Assembly: GCA_013001815.1 (NCBI GenBank) | Contig: JABDLV010000015.1 | Coordinates: forward strand, 1 to 41,229 | DNA: 41,229 bases | From: Bacteroidia bacterium | GTDB taxonomy: Bacteria; Bacteroidota; Bacteroidia; AKYH767-A; OLB10 | Reading direction: 5' to 3' | Shown here: in pieces, positions 1 to 11,200 of the stretch | Position numbering within the stretch: the first letter of the stretch is position 1 | Layout: every line of letters starts with the position of its first letter | Position numbers and translations under genes: made by a program | Notes under the pieces: model-generated | What the model was told of the DNA's origin: nothing | What the model saw: only the letters and a program-made list of their open reading frames with translations | Databases searched by the model: none

Positions 1-582
1 CACAAAAGCGGACTTCACATTGAATACGGCCCGAACCTTGGAACAACCATTACAGACAATTTAGGAGCAAAACACTTTTACGTGCATAGTACAGCAATAA
101 TTACCAATGACAGCACCATTCCCATTCATCTTCAATTAGCTTTATCCATTGAATACCAATTTCCGGCTTTTTGTGGCCATGAAAAATATAAAGTATTCTT
201 ATTACCGGAAAAACTGACCCCGGATACAGCCACTATTTATAACAACATAGTTAATGGAAATCATGAATTTTTAAACTCACCCTTAGATTCGGCTTATAAC
301 ATCAACAAAACTCTTAAGCCCGGTGATTACTGTGTTGTTACCATTGGAGTTTTAATTCCCAAGCCTTTCAATTGTGCTGCAGTTCCAAGAGGTACATTCT
401 CGCATGATACGAAAGATCTTTATGAGTCATGTGATAGCCAAAACAATCATGCGATATCAACCAATCCGCATTTACAAATTGGAGTTAAACTTGAATATTA
501 CAATCAAAGAAAATTCATACCACCCGAAGATGAATGCACAGTTATTCCCTTTGGTAGAATTTCATATCCAAGAATTGATTAG
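1..582 (+). CDS. hypothetical protein, 5' truncated by the window edge
   Basis: Frame 1 is open from base 1 (HKSGLHIEYGPNLGTTITDNLGAKHFYVHSTAI...), continuous with the listed 82..582 ORF; stop at 580-582. Confidence 0.6.
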   Translation, partial: HKSGLHIEYGPNLGTTITDNLGAKHFYVHSTAIITNDSTIPIHLQLALSIEYQFPAFCGHEKYKVFLLPEKLTPDTATIYNNIVNGNHEFLNSPLDSAYNINKTLKPGDYCVVTIGVLIPKPFNCAAVPRGTFSHDTKDLYESCDSQNNHAISTNPHLQIGVKLEYYNQRKFIPPEDECTVIPFGRISYPRID

Positions 583-592
583 CAATTTTTAA

Positions 593-1033
593 ATGACAAA
601 GGATATAACCATTACGCTTAGACAAGGATTGGAGGAGTTTCAAAAAGAGCACAAAGACTACCTCCATCATAATAAAAAAGGAATATCCGGTGAAGCCAAA
701 TCTTTTTTTCAATCTCACGATATAGCGCACGTACTTTTTGGTTGTGATATTACTCTTTTCGGTGAAGGTTCAGTAAAAATTTGGACGATATTCGGCACAA
801 CCTTAGGGTTTTGGAATCACATCAGAGGATATAAAGAAGCCAATGCGTTTGCACTATCCAGAAATTTTGGATTTGCTCATTTTGTAAGCAATATTTTTAA
901 GTTCTTATTTTCAGTTCCTGTGTTAATTTTCCGAGCAAAGAAAATGAACAGGCCATGGCCCTGGTCAGAGTTTGAACCCTATATGGACACTCCAATTTCT
1001 GAAATTAGAAAAGAGTTTAACATAAGGGTTTAA
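593..1033 (+). CDS. Coq4-like domain protein (putative)
   Basis: 146 aa; contains HDIAHVLFGCDITLFGE, an exact HDxxH-x11-E arrangement characteristic of Coq4; ATG 11 nt after the preceding stop. Confidence 0.55.
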   Translation: MTKDITITLRQGLEEFQKEHKDYLHHNKKGISGEAKSFFQSHDIAHVLFGCDITLFGEGSVKIWTIFGTTLGFWNHIRGYKEANAFALSRNFGFAHFVSNIFKFLFSVPVLIFRAKKMNRPWPWSEFEPYMDTPISEIRKEFNIRV

Positions 1034-1142
1034 TGATCAAAATATTTGAATAGCAAAGAACAATAAAAACCATAAATAAAAAGCCACGATCAATACATAT
1101 ATTGCAAATACGAATCATGGTTGTAATACGTTAATATTATAA

Positions 1143-1901
1143 ATGAAATTTCTAACTCTTATATTTTGCATGTTACCCCTATTCTCTTGCGGACAGGTAC
1201 AAGAGCTGCATCCCGAGCTTGGCTGGACAGTTGACAAAACTCTTCAAGGAGAAATCGAACAATTAAAACACGAGAAATACTGCGAAGAGTTTTGGAAAGG
1301 AAAGAGTGGACAAATTGATAGAGAGAAGCTATCCAAAGAGGAAACAATTACTCTTGACAGCTGTGGCATAGACCTACCTGAATATTGGAGTATAAACGGA
1401 ATAGGTTGTAGTTGGTACTGTGGTGGTGGTCAAGATTCTTTGTCAGCATCTTCAGTGCTCTTACCAAATAAAAGCAACACCTATGCTGCATCAAATGCAC
1501 ATGACCTAAGTTATAAAACTGCATGGGTAGAAGGAGCAGACGGTTATGGAATTGGAGAATATTTAATTTATCATGTGCAACCGACCAACCCCAGAATTAC
1601 AGAAATAATTGTAGTAAACGGATATGTTAAAAGTGAACAAGCCTGGAAAGAAAACTCAAGAGTTAAAAAACTATTAATGTCTGTTGATGACAAAGCCTAT
1701 GCTTACATCAATTTGGAAGACAGCATGGCGGAACAACATTTTAAAATTAAACCGCTTGGAAATGATCCAAAAGATTGGGATGAAATGGAGAAACTACCCG
1801 TTTGGACCATGAAGTTTGAAATCACAGAAGTGTATCCCGGTGATAAATATGAGGACACCGCAATAACAGAAATCTATTTTGATGGCATTGATGTGCACTG
1901 A
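1143..1901 (+). CDS. lipoprotein with possible NADase-type glycan-binding / discoidin-like domain
   Basis: Signal plus lipobox MKFLTLIFCMLPLFSCGQ; YGIGEYLIYHV...ITEIIVVNGYVKSEQAWKENSRVKKLLMSVDD resembles the NADase-type glycan-binding domain. Confidence 0.55.
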   Translation: MKFLTLIFCMLPLFSCGQVQELHPELGWTVDKTLQGEIEQLKHEKYCEEFWKGKSGQIDREKLSKEETITLDSCGIDLPEYWSINGIGCSWYCGGGQDSLSASSVLLPNKSNTYAASNAHDLSYKTAWVEGADGYGIGEYLIYHVQPTNPRITEIIVVNGYVKSEQAWKENSRVKKLLMSVDDKAYAYINLEDSMAEQHFKIKPLGNDPKDWDEMEKLPVWTMKFEITEVYPGDKYEDTAITEIYFDGIDVH

Positions 1902-1946
1902 TATGAATTAGAGAGGATAACTGAACGATTACTTAGAGATAATTAA

Positions 1947-2699
1947 ATGAAGAAATTATTAAAAGGACTACTTGAAAATACATTGTCTTTTAATTCTGAA
2001 ATTTTATTGAAATCCACAGAAGCAGGAAATAAAATAAACGAATGGTTATCGGATGCAAATTACGTGAAAGTATCTATGGGTGAAAACTGCAACAGCGCTT
2101 GGTATTTAAAAGAAACAGGAAATAAAGATGCGTCCTATCCATATGATTGGATTTTTTCAAGCAGTGATATTGTTAAGCACAGCATAACTGATAAATTTCA
2201 GTCCTTCCTAAATAAAGACATGATTGTTCAAATCAATGATAACCGAGCCGGTCATTCTTTGTATCACTCAAATTTGTTTAACCATAAAAATCCTTTAAAA
2301 TCTGATGAAGATTACAATTATTATGAGCGGGCAGTAAAGAGATTTCTTGATCTAATAAATGATACTAGTAAAAATATTCTTTTTGTTTGCACCGTAATAC
2401 AGGAACGGGAAAAAAGACCCGGTTGGACAAATGGATTTAACAAAGAATATAATTTACCAACCAATCAGAACATAGATACATTTACTGACACCATGGAGCT
2501 GATAAAAAGCATTAATAAAAATGTTAAGTTTATTTTTATTAATCAATTCACAGAGGGTAAACTTAACTTAGAGATTGAAACGATAAATGACAATTACCTA
2601 TGGATAAACTTCTGTTCAAAAGGCAAAAATACAGGAGTAAAATATCTGAATAAAATTGATGACAAAGTCATAAAGAACATATATAAAGGAATGAACTAA
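1947..2699 (+). CDS. DUF1796-family putative papain-like cysteine peptidase
   Basis: Motif VSMGENCNSAWYLKE...SYPYDWIFSS and later KNILFVCTV, typical of DUF1796. Confidence 0.55.
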   Translation: MKKLLKGLLENTLSFNSEILLKSTEAGNKINEWLSDANYVKVSMGENCNSAWYLKETGNKDASYPYDWIFSSSDIVKHSITDKFQSFLNKDMIVQINDNRAGHSLYHSNLFNHKNPLKSDEDYNYYERAVKRFLDLINDTSKNILFVCTVIQEREKRPGWTNGFNKEYNLPTNQNIDTFTDTMELIKSINKNVKFIFINQFTEGKLNLEIETINDNYLWINFCSKGKNTGVKYLNKIDDKVIKNIYKGMN

Positions 2700-2726
2700 A
2701 ATTACAGGCATTACCAAAACCCAAAA

Positions 2727-3395
2727 ATGTACAACCTCTCATACTTTAAAGAAGAAGACAAGAAAATACTTCACCAGTTCATAAAGGATTATCCATTTGC
2801 TTTTTTAACCGGCAGCGATTCATCCGGCAGACAAGTGGGCACCCAAGTTCCAATACTTATAGAGGAACGCGAAGGAGAATGGTATCTGCAAGGGCATATA
2901 ATGCGCAATACCGATCATCATAAAGCATTTGCAGAGAATAAAAATGCACTTGCCGTATTCACAGGACCCAGTTCTTATGTAAGTGCTTCATGGTACACAA
3001 ATCCTCAATCGGGTTCAACCTGGAATTATATGAGTGTGCATATACAGGGAAACATTGAGTTTATGACTGACGAAGGGTTAATTTCTTTCATGAAAAAACT
3101 TACACTGCTTTTTGAACAGGACGACTCAAAGTCACCAACGGTGTTCGATAATTTGCCAAAAGAGTATTTAGATAAAATGCTACCCGCAATTGTTGGCATT
3201 GAGTTGAAAGTAGAGAAATTAGAGAATGTATTTAAGCTAAGTCAAGACCGTGATGAAGAAAGCTATCGGAATATTATTAGAAAACTAACTAAACAAGGCG
3301 GCAATAGTGCATTGATAGCTGATGAGATGGAGAAAAGACTGGAACAATTGTTTCCACCGGGTACCGAGTGGGATGCCAATAAATTTTTGTCTTGA
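2727..3395 (+). CDS. FMN-binding negative transcriptional regulator, PaiB family
   Basis: FAFLTGSDSSGRQVGTQVPILIEE...LQGHIMRNTDHHKAF...SSYVSASWYTNP...TWNYMSVHIQG. Confidence 0.8.
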   Translation: MYNLSYFKEEDKKILHQFIKDYPFAFLTGSDSSGRQVGTQVPILIEEREGEWYLQGHIMRNTDHHKAFAENKNALAVFTGPSSYVSASWYTNPQSGSTWNYMSVHIQGNIEFMTDEGLISFMKKLTLLFEQDDSKSPTVFDNLPKEYLDKMLPAIVGIELKVEKLENVFKLSQDRDEESYRNIIRKLTKQGGNSALIADEMEKRLEQLFPPGTEWDANKFLS

Positions 3396-3408
3396 ATCGA
3401 TAGAACAA

Positions 3409-4287
3409 ATGAGAGGCAAATCCTATATTCTAAAAATTCAAAAACTATTTAAATGTTTTAAGTTTAAATATTTTTTATCTGCAATCGGATACACCAGTCG
3501 CCCCGATTTTATTATAATAGGTGCACAGAAAGCAGGAACTACATCGCTGTTTAATATATTAAATCAGCACAGTTTAATAAAGGGCTCAAACAAAAAAGAG
3601 ATTCACTTTTTTGATGATGACCATTGGTACTCACACAATAGAATATATCAGTATCATACTTATTTTCCATTACCACACAATGTAAAACGAGGATCAAAGG
3701 TTTTTGAAACCACACCTATATACATTTTTCATCCTGAGGCAGCGTATAGATTGCACAAGTATAATCCCCGAATAAAGCTTATTTTAATTTTAAGAAATCC
3801 GACAGAAAGAGCCTTTTCATCATGGACCATGTACCATCATCATTTTAAAACCGGAAAGGATAGCTACTTTCATGACCCACGCTCATTTACAGAAGCAGTG
3901 CAAGATGACTTAGATAAACTAGAAAAAATAACTTTTTCTGAGGACAGAATTTCTTATGTAAAAAGAGGAATATATCATTACCAAATAGAAGAGTACCTGA
4001 AGTACTTCCCAAAGGAGCAGATTTTATTTCTTGAAAATAGCGAATTAAAAAATCAATTTGAAAAAACATCTCAAAAAATTCAATCCTTTGTTGGTGTACC
4101 CTTCGAAAAACTAAATATGACTGAGTTAAACAAAGGGAAAATTAACGACAAAGAGCTTTACCTTAATGACATTGTAAAGCTGCAAAATTTTTATGCACCG
4201 CATAATAAAAAATTATTCAAACTCATAAATAAAGAGTTTGACTGGAACCAATCCAATAAAGAATCTGACATTGCCAATACACCATAA
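3409..4287 (+). CDS. sulfotransferase domain protein
   Basis: PDFIIIGAQKAGTTSLFNIL (5' PAPS loop) and LILILRNPTERAFSSW (3' phosphate-binding). ATG at 3409 chosen over the ORF-track start at 3322, which overlaps the upstream CDS. Confidence 0.8.
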   Translation: MRGKSYILKIQKLFKCFKFKYFLSAIGYTSRPDFIIIGAQKAGTTSLFNILNQHSLIKGSNKKEIHFFDDDHWYSHNRIYQYHTYFPLPHNVKRGSKVFETTPIYIFHPEAAYRLHKYNPRIKLILILRNPTERAFSSWTMYHHHFKTGKDSYFHDPRSFTEAVQDDLDKLEKITFSEDRISYVKRGIYHYQIEEYLKYFPKEQILFLENSELKNQFEKTSQKIQSFVGVPFEKLNMTELNKGKINDKELYLNDIVKLQNFYAPHNKKLFKLINKEFDWNQSNKESDIANTP

Positions 4288-4421
4288 TCCTTTTATCAGT
4301 TTCACTTAATGAGTAATAAGTTAGAAATATGGTATTTAACAAAACCTTGACTTTTAAGGCAAAAATAAAATCGTTATATTAGACGTTAGCAGCATTATTA
4401 GATGTATCAACATTCATTACC

Positions 4422-4706
4422 ATGCAAAACAAAAGATTCACTATTATTCTAAGCATTGCAGCAATTGTATTATTGATTCCACTAATTGCTATGCAGTTTA
4501 CCAATGAAGTTAATTGGACCTTAGCAGATTTTCTAGTTGGAGGAGCCTTACTTTTTGGATTCGGCTCTTTACTTGAACTAACACTTAGAAAAGCAAAAAA
4601 CACAAAGCTTAGGACAGCGTTGGGAGTAGCTGTGGTATTATTATTTCTACTTATTTGGGCACAATTGGCAGTAGGTATATTTGACACTCCTTTTACCGGT
4701 CACTAA
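4422..4706 (+). CDS. small integral membrane protein
   Basis: 94 aa with about three hydrophobic helices. Confidence 0.6.
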   Translation: MQNKRFTIILSIAAIVLLIPLIAMQFTNEVNWTLADFLVGGALLFGFGSLLELTLRKAKNTKLRTALGVAVVLLFLLIWAQLAVGIFDTPFTGH

Positions 4707-4734
4707 AAAATAAGTTTTGTTGTTTTTTAGTGAC
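4699..4734. terminator. inverted repeat / terminator-like hairpin overlapping the stop of the 94-aa ORF
   Basis: GTCACTAAAAAA (4699-4710) is perfectly complementary to TTTTTTAGTGAC (4723-4734), 12-nt loop. Confidence 0.45.
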
Positions 4735-4876
4735 TCCCTAGCATCTTATTTCATTGTTTACCGCTCTATCTGTAACAGCGGTTACCAATCTTCCCATAAG
4801 CTTTAATATATTTGGCTTCCCATTTAACCAACAAATTGCAAAATCAACAAAAACTTAATTACCCATTGAGTCAATC

Positions 4877-5260
4877 ATGATTTTATTAAAAGCGCTAAGA
4901 ATAATTAAAAACGTAATGTTAAACAGGTGCCCTAGGTGCAAACAAGGGAAAGTGTGGCGCGTAAATGCCATAAAAGCATTTATTGATAAAAATCCGATGA
5001 ACAAACATTGCCCCAATTGCAATTTAAAATATGAACGCGAACTTGGCTTCTGGCAAGGTGCCATGCTTATGAGTTACCTAATTTCAGTATTGGTTTTTAT
5101 TTTATGCTGGATTATTGCTATAAGATTTATTCCTAAAGAGGCACCCGTCATTTATACATTTTTTTTAGTTGCAGGAGCTATTTTGTTGGTTAGCCCATTC
5201 AGTTGGCGGTGGAGCAGATTGTTTTGGTTAAACTTTTTCACTGACGAATATTCGAAATAA
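4877..5260 (+). CDS. DUF983-family membrane protein
   Basis: CPRCKQGKVW...CPNCNLKYERELGFWQGAMLMSY followed by TM helices. Confidence 0.8.
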   Translation: MILLKALRIIKNVMLNRCPRCKQGKVWRVNAIKAFIDKNPMNKHCPNCNLKYERELGFWQGAMLMSYLISVLVFILCWIIAIRFIPKEAPVIYTFFLVAGAILLVSPFSWRWSRLFWLNFFTDEYSK

Positions 5261-5261
5261 A

Positions 5262-5717
5262 ATGCTTCAATTAATAAGAACCACCTCATCAAATTCAGAT
5301 TTTATTGCTTTGGTTGAATTACTAGATGAAGAATTGGTTGAGAGAGATGGTGATTTGAATTCATTCTATGATCAATTCAACAAAGTAGAATCCATTAAAC
5401 ATATTATTGTTGCTTACGAAAATCAAAAGCCTATTTCTTGTGGTGCTTTAAAAGAATACAATGCTCAAAGCATGGAAATAAAACGCATGTACACCGTTAT
5501 TGAACAAAGAGGAAAAGGAATTGCCTCCCAATTGTTGGCTGAATTAGAAAAGTGGGCTGCTGAACTAGGTTATGCAACATGCATTTTAGAAACCGGCAAA
5601 AAACAAGTAGAAGCTGTTTCCCTTTATAAAAAAAATGGATATCAATTAATTGAAAACTATGGCCAATACAAAGGTGTAGATAACAGTCTTTGCTTTGAGA
5701 AAAAACTAAATTTATAG
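5262..5717 (+). CDS. GNAT family N-acetyltransferase
   Basis: MEIKRMYTVIEQRGKGIASQLLAELEKWA...LETGKKQVEAVSLYKKNGYQ; starts 1 nt after the DUF983 stop. Confidence 0.85.
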   Translation: MLQLIRTTSSNSDFIALVELLDEELVERDGDLNSFYDQFNKVESIKHIIVAYENQKPISCGALKEYNAQSMEIKRMYTVIEQRGKGIASQLLAELEKWAAELGYATCILETGKKQVEAVSLYKKNGYQLIENYGQYKGVDNSLCFEKKLNL

Positions 5718-5816
5718 ATAGCAGAATTCCTCACTATTTTTTTCAAATATCACAGTTAAAATTCCCGTTAATTCTATATATATATTTACTTTTACATTAA
5801 ATTATAAACTTAAATT

Positions 5817-6275
5817 ATGAGCTTAAAAGGAATAATGTCTATTGCCGGAAAACCCGGATTATATAAAGTAGTAGCCAAAATGGCATCTGGCTTTATTGTT
5901 GAAGGATTAGAAGATGACAAACGCATACCTGTTACGTCTACTCACAAAATTAGTATGCTTGATGATATTTCAATTTTTACCGAAGAAGGAGACATTAATC
6001 TAAAGGAGGTTTTGGCCAAGATTAAAGAAGGAAATACAGATGGTATATCGGTTACTTCAAAATCAAGCTCAGATGAACTAAAAAAGTTCTTTGCTTCTGT
6101 TCTTCCTCATTATGACAAAGATCGCGTTTATGTTTCTGACATTAAAAAAATTGTAAACTGGTACGCTTTAGTAAAAGACATTTTTGATGTAGAGGATGAA
6201 GATGAGGAGGGTGAAGAAGCTCCTGAAGAGAGTACCGAAGAAAAAACAACTGAAAAATCAGAAGACAAAAATTAA
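5817..6275 (+). CDS. DUF5606-family protein
   Basis: MSLKGIMSIAGKPGLYKVVAKMASGFIVEGLEDDKRIPVTSTHKISMLDDISIFT; acidic C-terminal tail. Confidence 0.75.
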   Translation: MSLKGIMSIAGKPGLYKVVAKMASGFIVEGLEDDKRIPVTSTHKISMLDDISIFTEEGDINLKEVLAKIKEGNTDGISVTSKSSSDELKKFFASVLPHYDKDRVYVSDIKKIVNWYALVKDIFDVEDEDEEGEEAPEESTEEKTTEKSEDKN

Positions 6276-6305
6276 TCTCTCCAAATAATTCTAATATCTC
6301 TTTAA

Positions 6306-8033
6306 ATGGACGCAACCACAACACCTTCTATCGCTGTAAACAAACGCAATTATCTTAGAAGAGATTTACAAATAAATTCCTGGGAAGATATTTCACAGTA
6401 TTATGATGAAATTTTGAATCGTGAAATAAATTCATCTCAAGAATTATTTAAGTGGCTTAAAGACAGAAGTGAATTAGACTCTGCAGTTCAAGAAAATGCC
6501 GGCTGGCGTTACATTAAAATGACCTGCGACACAACGAACAAGGAATACGCAGATGCATACACCTATTTTGTTAGCGAAATAGAACCTAAAATTTCTCCAA
6601 TCAGTAATTCAATTGATAAAAAACTTCTTAGCTCTCCCTACTTAAGTGAATTGAATGATGATAGAATAAATATTGCACTAAGAGGAATTAAAAAACAAGT
6701 AGAAATTTTTAGAGAAGCCAATATTCCTTTGCAAGCTGAAATTAAAAAGAAGGAGCAAAAGTATGGCGAATTAGCCGGTGGCTTAAGTATTGAACATGAT
6801 GGCAAAGAGCTAACACTTCAACAGGCATCTAACTTGTTAAAAAGCACAGACCGAGAATTAAGAGAAACAATTTTTAAAAAAATAAATCAGAGCCGGGCAA
6901 GCATTAGAACAGAATTAGAATCTCTGTTTGATGACTTAGTGAAGCTGAGACATCAAATTGCTATAAATGCAGATTTTAAAAATTTCAGAGATTACATGTT
7001 TGCGGCATTAGGCCGATTTGACTACACCGCGAATGATTGTTTCAGGTTTCATGAATCAATTAAAAGCAATGTAACTCCTATTGTCAAAAAATTTGGCTTA
7101 GAAAGAAAAAACAAACTCGGTTATGATAAACTGCGCCCTTGGGATATGTCAGTAGACCCTGAAGGACTGCAACCACTGAAACCATTTGAAACCGGTGAGC
7201 AATTAATGGAGACTACCATACATATGTTCACTAACATCAATCCTTTTTTAGGTAAGTGCATGCAAAACCTAAAGGATATGCAGCACATTGACCTGGAAAG
7301 CAGAAAAGGAAAAGCCCCTGGGGGATACAATTATCCCCTTTATGAAACCGGTGCTCCTTTTATATTCATGAATGCATCAGGCAGCTTAAGAGATGTTGTA
7401 ACCATTGTACACGAAGGCGGACATGCTGTTCACTCCTTTTTAACAGATGAGCTTGAGTTGGCAGATTTTAAAAGCACACCAAGTGAAGTAGCTGAGCTTG
7501 CGTCAATGACTATGGAATTAATTAGCCTTGACAATTGGAATAAGTTTTTTAGTAATGATGACGAACTCACACGTGCTAAGAAAGAACACCTACAAAAAGT
7601 GATTGAAGTGTTGCCATGGATTGCGATTGTAGATAAATTTCAACATTGGATTTATGAAAACCCGAAACACACCAGGGAAGAAAGAAAAAATCAATGGAAA
7701 GCAATTTATAAGGAATTTAGTACCGGCTTGGTAGACCATACCGGGTTTGAAGATGCCTATGAAAATGCGTGGCATAGTCAATTGCATATATTTGAAGTTC
7801 CCTTTTATTATATTGAATATGGCTTTGCACAACTGGGAGCCATTGCCATTTGGAAAAACTTTAAAGAAAACCCAAGCACAACATATGAGCAATATATTGA
7901 TGCCCTAAAGCTGGGTTACACAGCCACCATTCCTAATATCTACAAAGCAGCAGGAATTCAGTTTAATTTTTCTGAAGAATACGTGAAAGAATTGAGCCAT
8001 TTTATTTCTGAAGAGCTTACTCAATTAGATTAG
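6306..8033 (+). CDS. M3 family oligoendopeptidase
   Basis: HEGGHAVHSF (HExxH) with downstream STPSEVAELASMTMEL; M3-like overall architecture. Confidence 0.88.
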   Translation: MDATTTPSIAVNKRNYLRRDLQINSWEDISQYYDEILNREINSSQELFKWLKDRSELDSAVQENAGWRYIKMTCDTTNKEYADAYTYFVSEIEPKISPISNSIDKKLLSSPYLSELNDDRINIALRGIKKQVEIFREANIPLQAEIKKKEQKYGELAGGLSIEHDGKELTLQQASNLLKSTDRELRETIFKKINQSRASIRTELESLFDDLVKLRHQIAINADFKNFRDYMFAALGRFDYTANDCFRFHESIKSNVTPIVKKFGLERKNKLGYDKLRPWDMSVDPEGLQPLKPFETGEQLMETTIHMFTNINPFLGKCMQNLKDMQHIDLESRKGKAPGGYNYPLYETGAPFIFMNASGSLRDVVTIVHEGGHAVHSFLTDELELADFKSTPSEVAELASMTMELISLDNWNKFFSNDDELTRAKKEHLQKVIEVLPWIAIVDKFQHWIYENPKHTREERKNQWKAIYKEFSTGLVDHTGFEDAYENAWHSQLHIFEVPFYYIEYGFAQLGAIAIWKNFKENPSTTYEQYIDALKLGYTATIPNIYKAAGIQFNFSEEYVKELSHFISEELTQLD

Positions 8034-8097
8034 AATAGATCATTCAAGTTTTTGATTTTTCCTATTAAAATGCTGTATTTCAAGCCATTATACATAC

Positions 8098-8129
8098 TTG
8101 ACTTGCACACTATAACTGGTCTATCTTTG
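8098..8129 (+). promoter_or_regulatory. putative Bacteroidota sigma-A promoter for the hybrid kinase
   Basis: TTG (8098-8100), N21, TATCTTTG (8122-8129), matching the TTG-N17-23-TAnnTTTG consensus, ~100 nt upstream of ATG 8233. Confidence 0.45.
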
Positions 8130-8232
8130 ACTTATGAACAAGGTTGAAATTGTACGTATTAGTCAACTAAAAAACCTTAATTTGGTATTCTGTTTAACCC
8201 CCCAAAACCCGCACAGGTAGAGTATTACGCGC

Positions 8233-11200
8233 ATGGCAGCTGGTATTAGTATTTTAAATATTCTCGAAGCAAAGAAGAAGTTTTCCGGGTATGCCATATT
8301 ATATTTTCAAGGCTTGTGCTTGCTTTTAGCTGCGGCAATGCTGCTTACACACTACTTTGATATTCCTTCAACCAGTGATGGTTTCCAAAAATTTTTAATT
8401 GACAGACAAGAGTTTGCAATATTTCCCATTCTTCTTTTAATACTTTCCTTTTTTATTCCGGCTTTTAAAAAGTACTTGCCCGAATTATTTATTGCATTCT
8501 TTTTAATTACAACTGTTTTTCTAATTGGTACGTTTTATCAAAATGGATTCAGTCTTTCATACGCTGTAATAATAGTTGCACTGGTTCTATTTGCCAATCT
8601 GCATTTGAATAAAATCTGGTCTATTGTATTATTCAATTTACTGGTACTGGCATTCATGCAGTTTCTATTTATTACCGGTTCTGTTGAGTCAGGAATTAAC
8701 CCATTTACCTTTTTTGTGTTTATGGTTGTAACCATGCTTGCATCTGTATGGTTTCAACTGTATCGATTGCGATACGATATCATGTTACACAACAGAGAAT
8801 TATTGCTCTATAAAATGTACGATGAGGCACCGGATGCCTATTTATTAATAGATGCAAAAAGCAAACAAATTATAGATGCGAATGCGCAAGCCATGTCATT
8901 ATTTGACTACCCAAACAAGGATTTATTGAAATCCTTAAGTCTGGAAAGCATCATTCTGGGTTCAGAAAAAGGCAATGGACTGCATTTTGACTTTAGTGAT
9001 TTAGCCAATCACACATATCTAAATGAAGAAGTAGAATGCCTGACTGCAAATGGAGAAAGATTTTGGACCAACGCTTCTGTTAAATTAATTAATGGGGATG
9101 TAAATGTTATACAAGCAAGGTTTACCGAAATAACAGGAGAAAAAGAACAAAGAGAAATAGAACTGGCAGGGCTTAAACAGTTTAAACACTTTTTCGACAA
9201 CGCTTCTGCCGGTATTTTTATTACTGATCAACTAGGTGCTATCTTGTATTCTAATGAACACCTGGCAAGCACGTTAGAACTTTCTAAAATTGGACAACCC
9301 GGTACAGAATCAATTGAAAAAATTCTAGGCGAAAAACTAGAACGGCTGCCGTTGCTTTTTGGGTCCGGTGGAACAGAAAAAAGTTTTATCGACAAACAAT
9401 GTAAATTGCTAAATGGGGATGACAGGTGGCTAACGCTGGCACACTCTAAATACACTGATAATGCCACAAGAAGAACCAATCATATTTATGTTCTAAATGA
9501 TATCACTCCCTACAAAACAAGAGAAGGTTCATTAAAAGAAAATGAAGAAGGGTTTAGAAAAGTCTTTGAGGAAGGGCATTTTGGAATGGCAGTTATTGGC
9601 ACCGACCAAAAAATTATACGAATAAACCCAACATTTTGTGAGCTGCTTGAATATTCACCGGAAGAACTAAAACGATTAACCTTAAATGGTGTAACCCATC
9701 CTGATGATGCTATCAATAACGAAAACACCATTGAGCAATTGGTCAACGGTACCATTCCGTCATCAAAAATTCAAAAAAGGTTCATCAAAAAGGACGGTTC
9801 TGTTATTTGGACAAACTTTACAGCGAGTGGAATTAGAAATGAAGATGAAGAATTGCAATATGTTATTGCAATGGTTGAAGATATAACCGATTCCAAAACC
9901 ATTGAACAAGCCTTAATGAACAGCAAGGCAAATCTTACTTCATTAATTGAAAATACGAATGACCCAATATTTGCATTTGATAATCAAAATAAAATCACCA
10001 TTGTAAATTCTGCCTGCAAACAATTCTTTTATGAGCATTATCAAAAAGCCATTCGGGAAGGTGATGTTTTAGATAATTTAGTTCATGAAGATGAATTGGA
10101 TAAATGGCATGGCAAAATAGCTAAGGTAAAATTGGGAGAAACTCTTTCGGGTACGGAAGAATATGAAAACGCTGAGGGAGAAAAAATATACTATGAAGTT
10201 TCTCTTCACCCCATTATTACCGAAGAAGGGTTCATTACCGGAGCTTCGTTTTTTGCAAGAGATATTACTCAAAGAATTAAACATGAAAACGAAATTGTTC
10301 ATGCAAAAGAAATTGCAGAAGAAGCTACCAGTGCAAAATCACAGTTCTTAGCTACTATGAGCCATGAAATTAGAACCCCTTTAAATGGCTTAATCGGTAT
10401 GTCTGAATTGTTAAAAACAACGAAACTATCACCTAAGCAAAAAGATTATGCAGAAACAATACAGCTAAGTGGAGAAGCACTGCTCTCTATTATTAATGAC
10501 ATATTAGATTTCTCTAAAATTGAGTCAAATAAAATGGAGTTAGAAAAGAATCCATTTGAAATTAGACGCTGCATTGAAGAAACATTTGACATACTGTACT
10601 ATCGCGCGCTGGAAAAGCAGAATCAATTACTGTATGAAATCGACACTGATATTCCTGAAAGCGTAATTGGGGATAAAACACGATTAAGACAAATACTCGT
10701 AAACCTTGTTGGTAATGCAATAAAGTTTACTGAAGGAGGCCAAATAAATGTATTTGCAAACTTGGTTGAATCGGAAGATGAGGATGAAGTAATTATTCAA
10801 TTTGCAGTAAAAGATACCGGCATTGGCATCTCTGAAGAACAACAGGGCAGATTATTTCAGGCATTTACTCAAGCAGATAGCTCAATAACAAGAAAGTATG
10901 GTGGTACCGGTTTAGGTTTAGCTATTTCATCCCGACTATCTCAAATGATGGGCGGTAAAATTTGGATTGAAAGTGAACCAAATGTTGGCTCTACATTTTT
11001 CTTTACAATAATAACACAAACTGTACCGACTGAAATAATAGAAGTAAAAGAAAGTGATTTTGAAAGGCTAAAAAAGAAAAGTGTTTTACTCATTTGCGAT
11101 CATGAACCAACATGTGATTTAATTGAGAGCTTTTTAAACGAGTGGAAAATGAATATTAGCATTGCAAGCTCCATTAGAGATACTTTAAAAATTGTAAAAG

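Noticed and set aside
5775-5790. TATATATATA tract upstream of the DUF5606 gene
   Set aside because: Short AT-rich run in an AT-rich intergenic region; not distinguishable from background.
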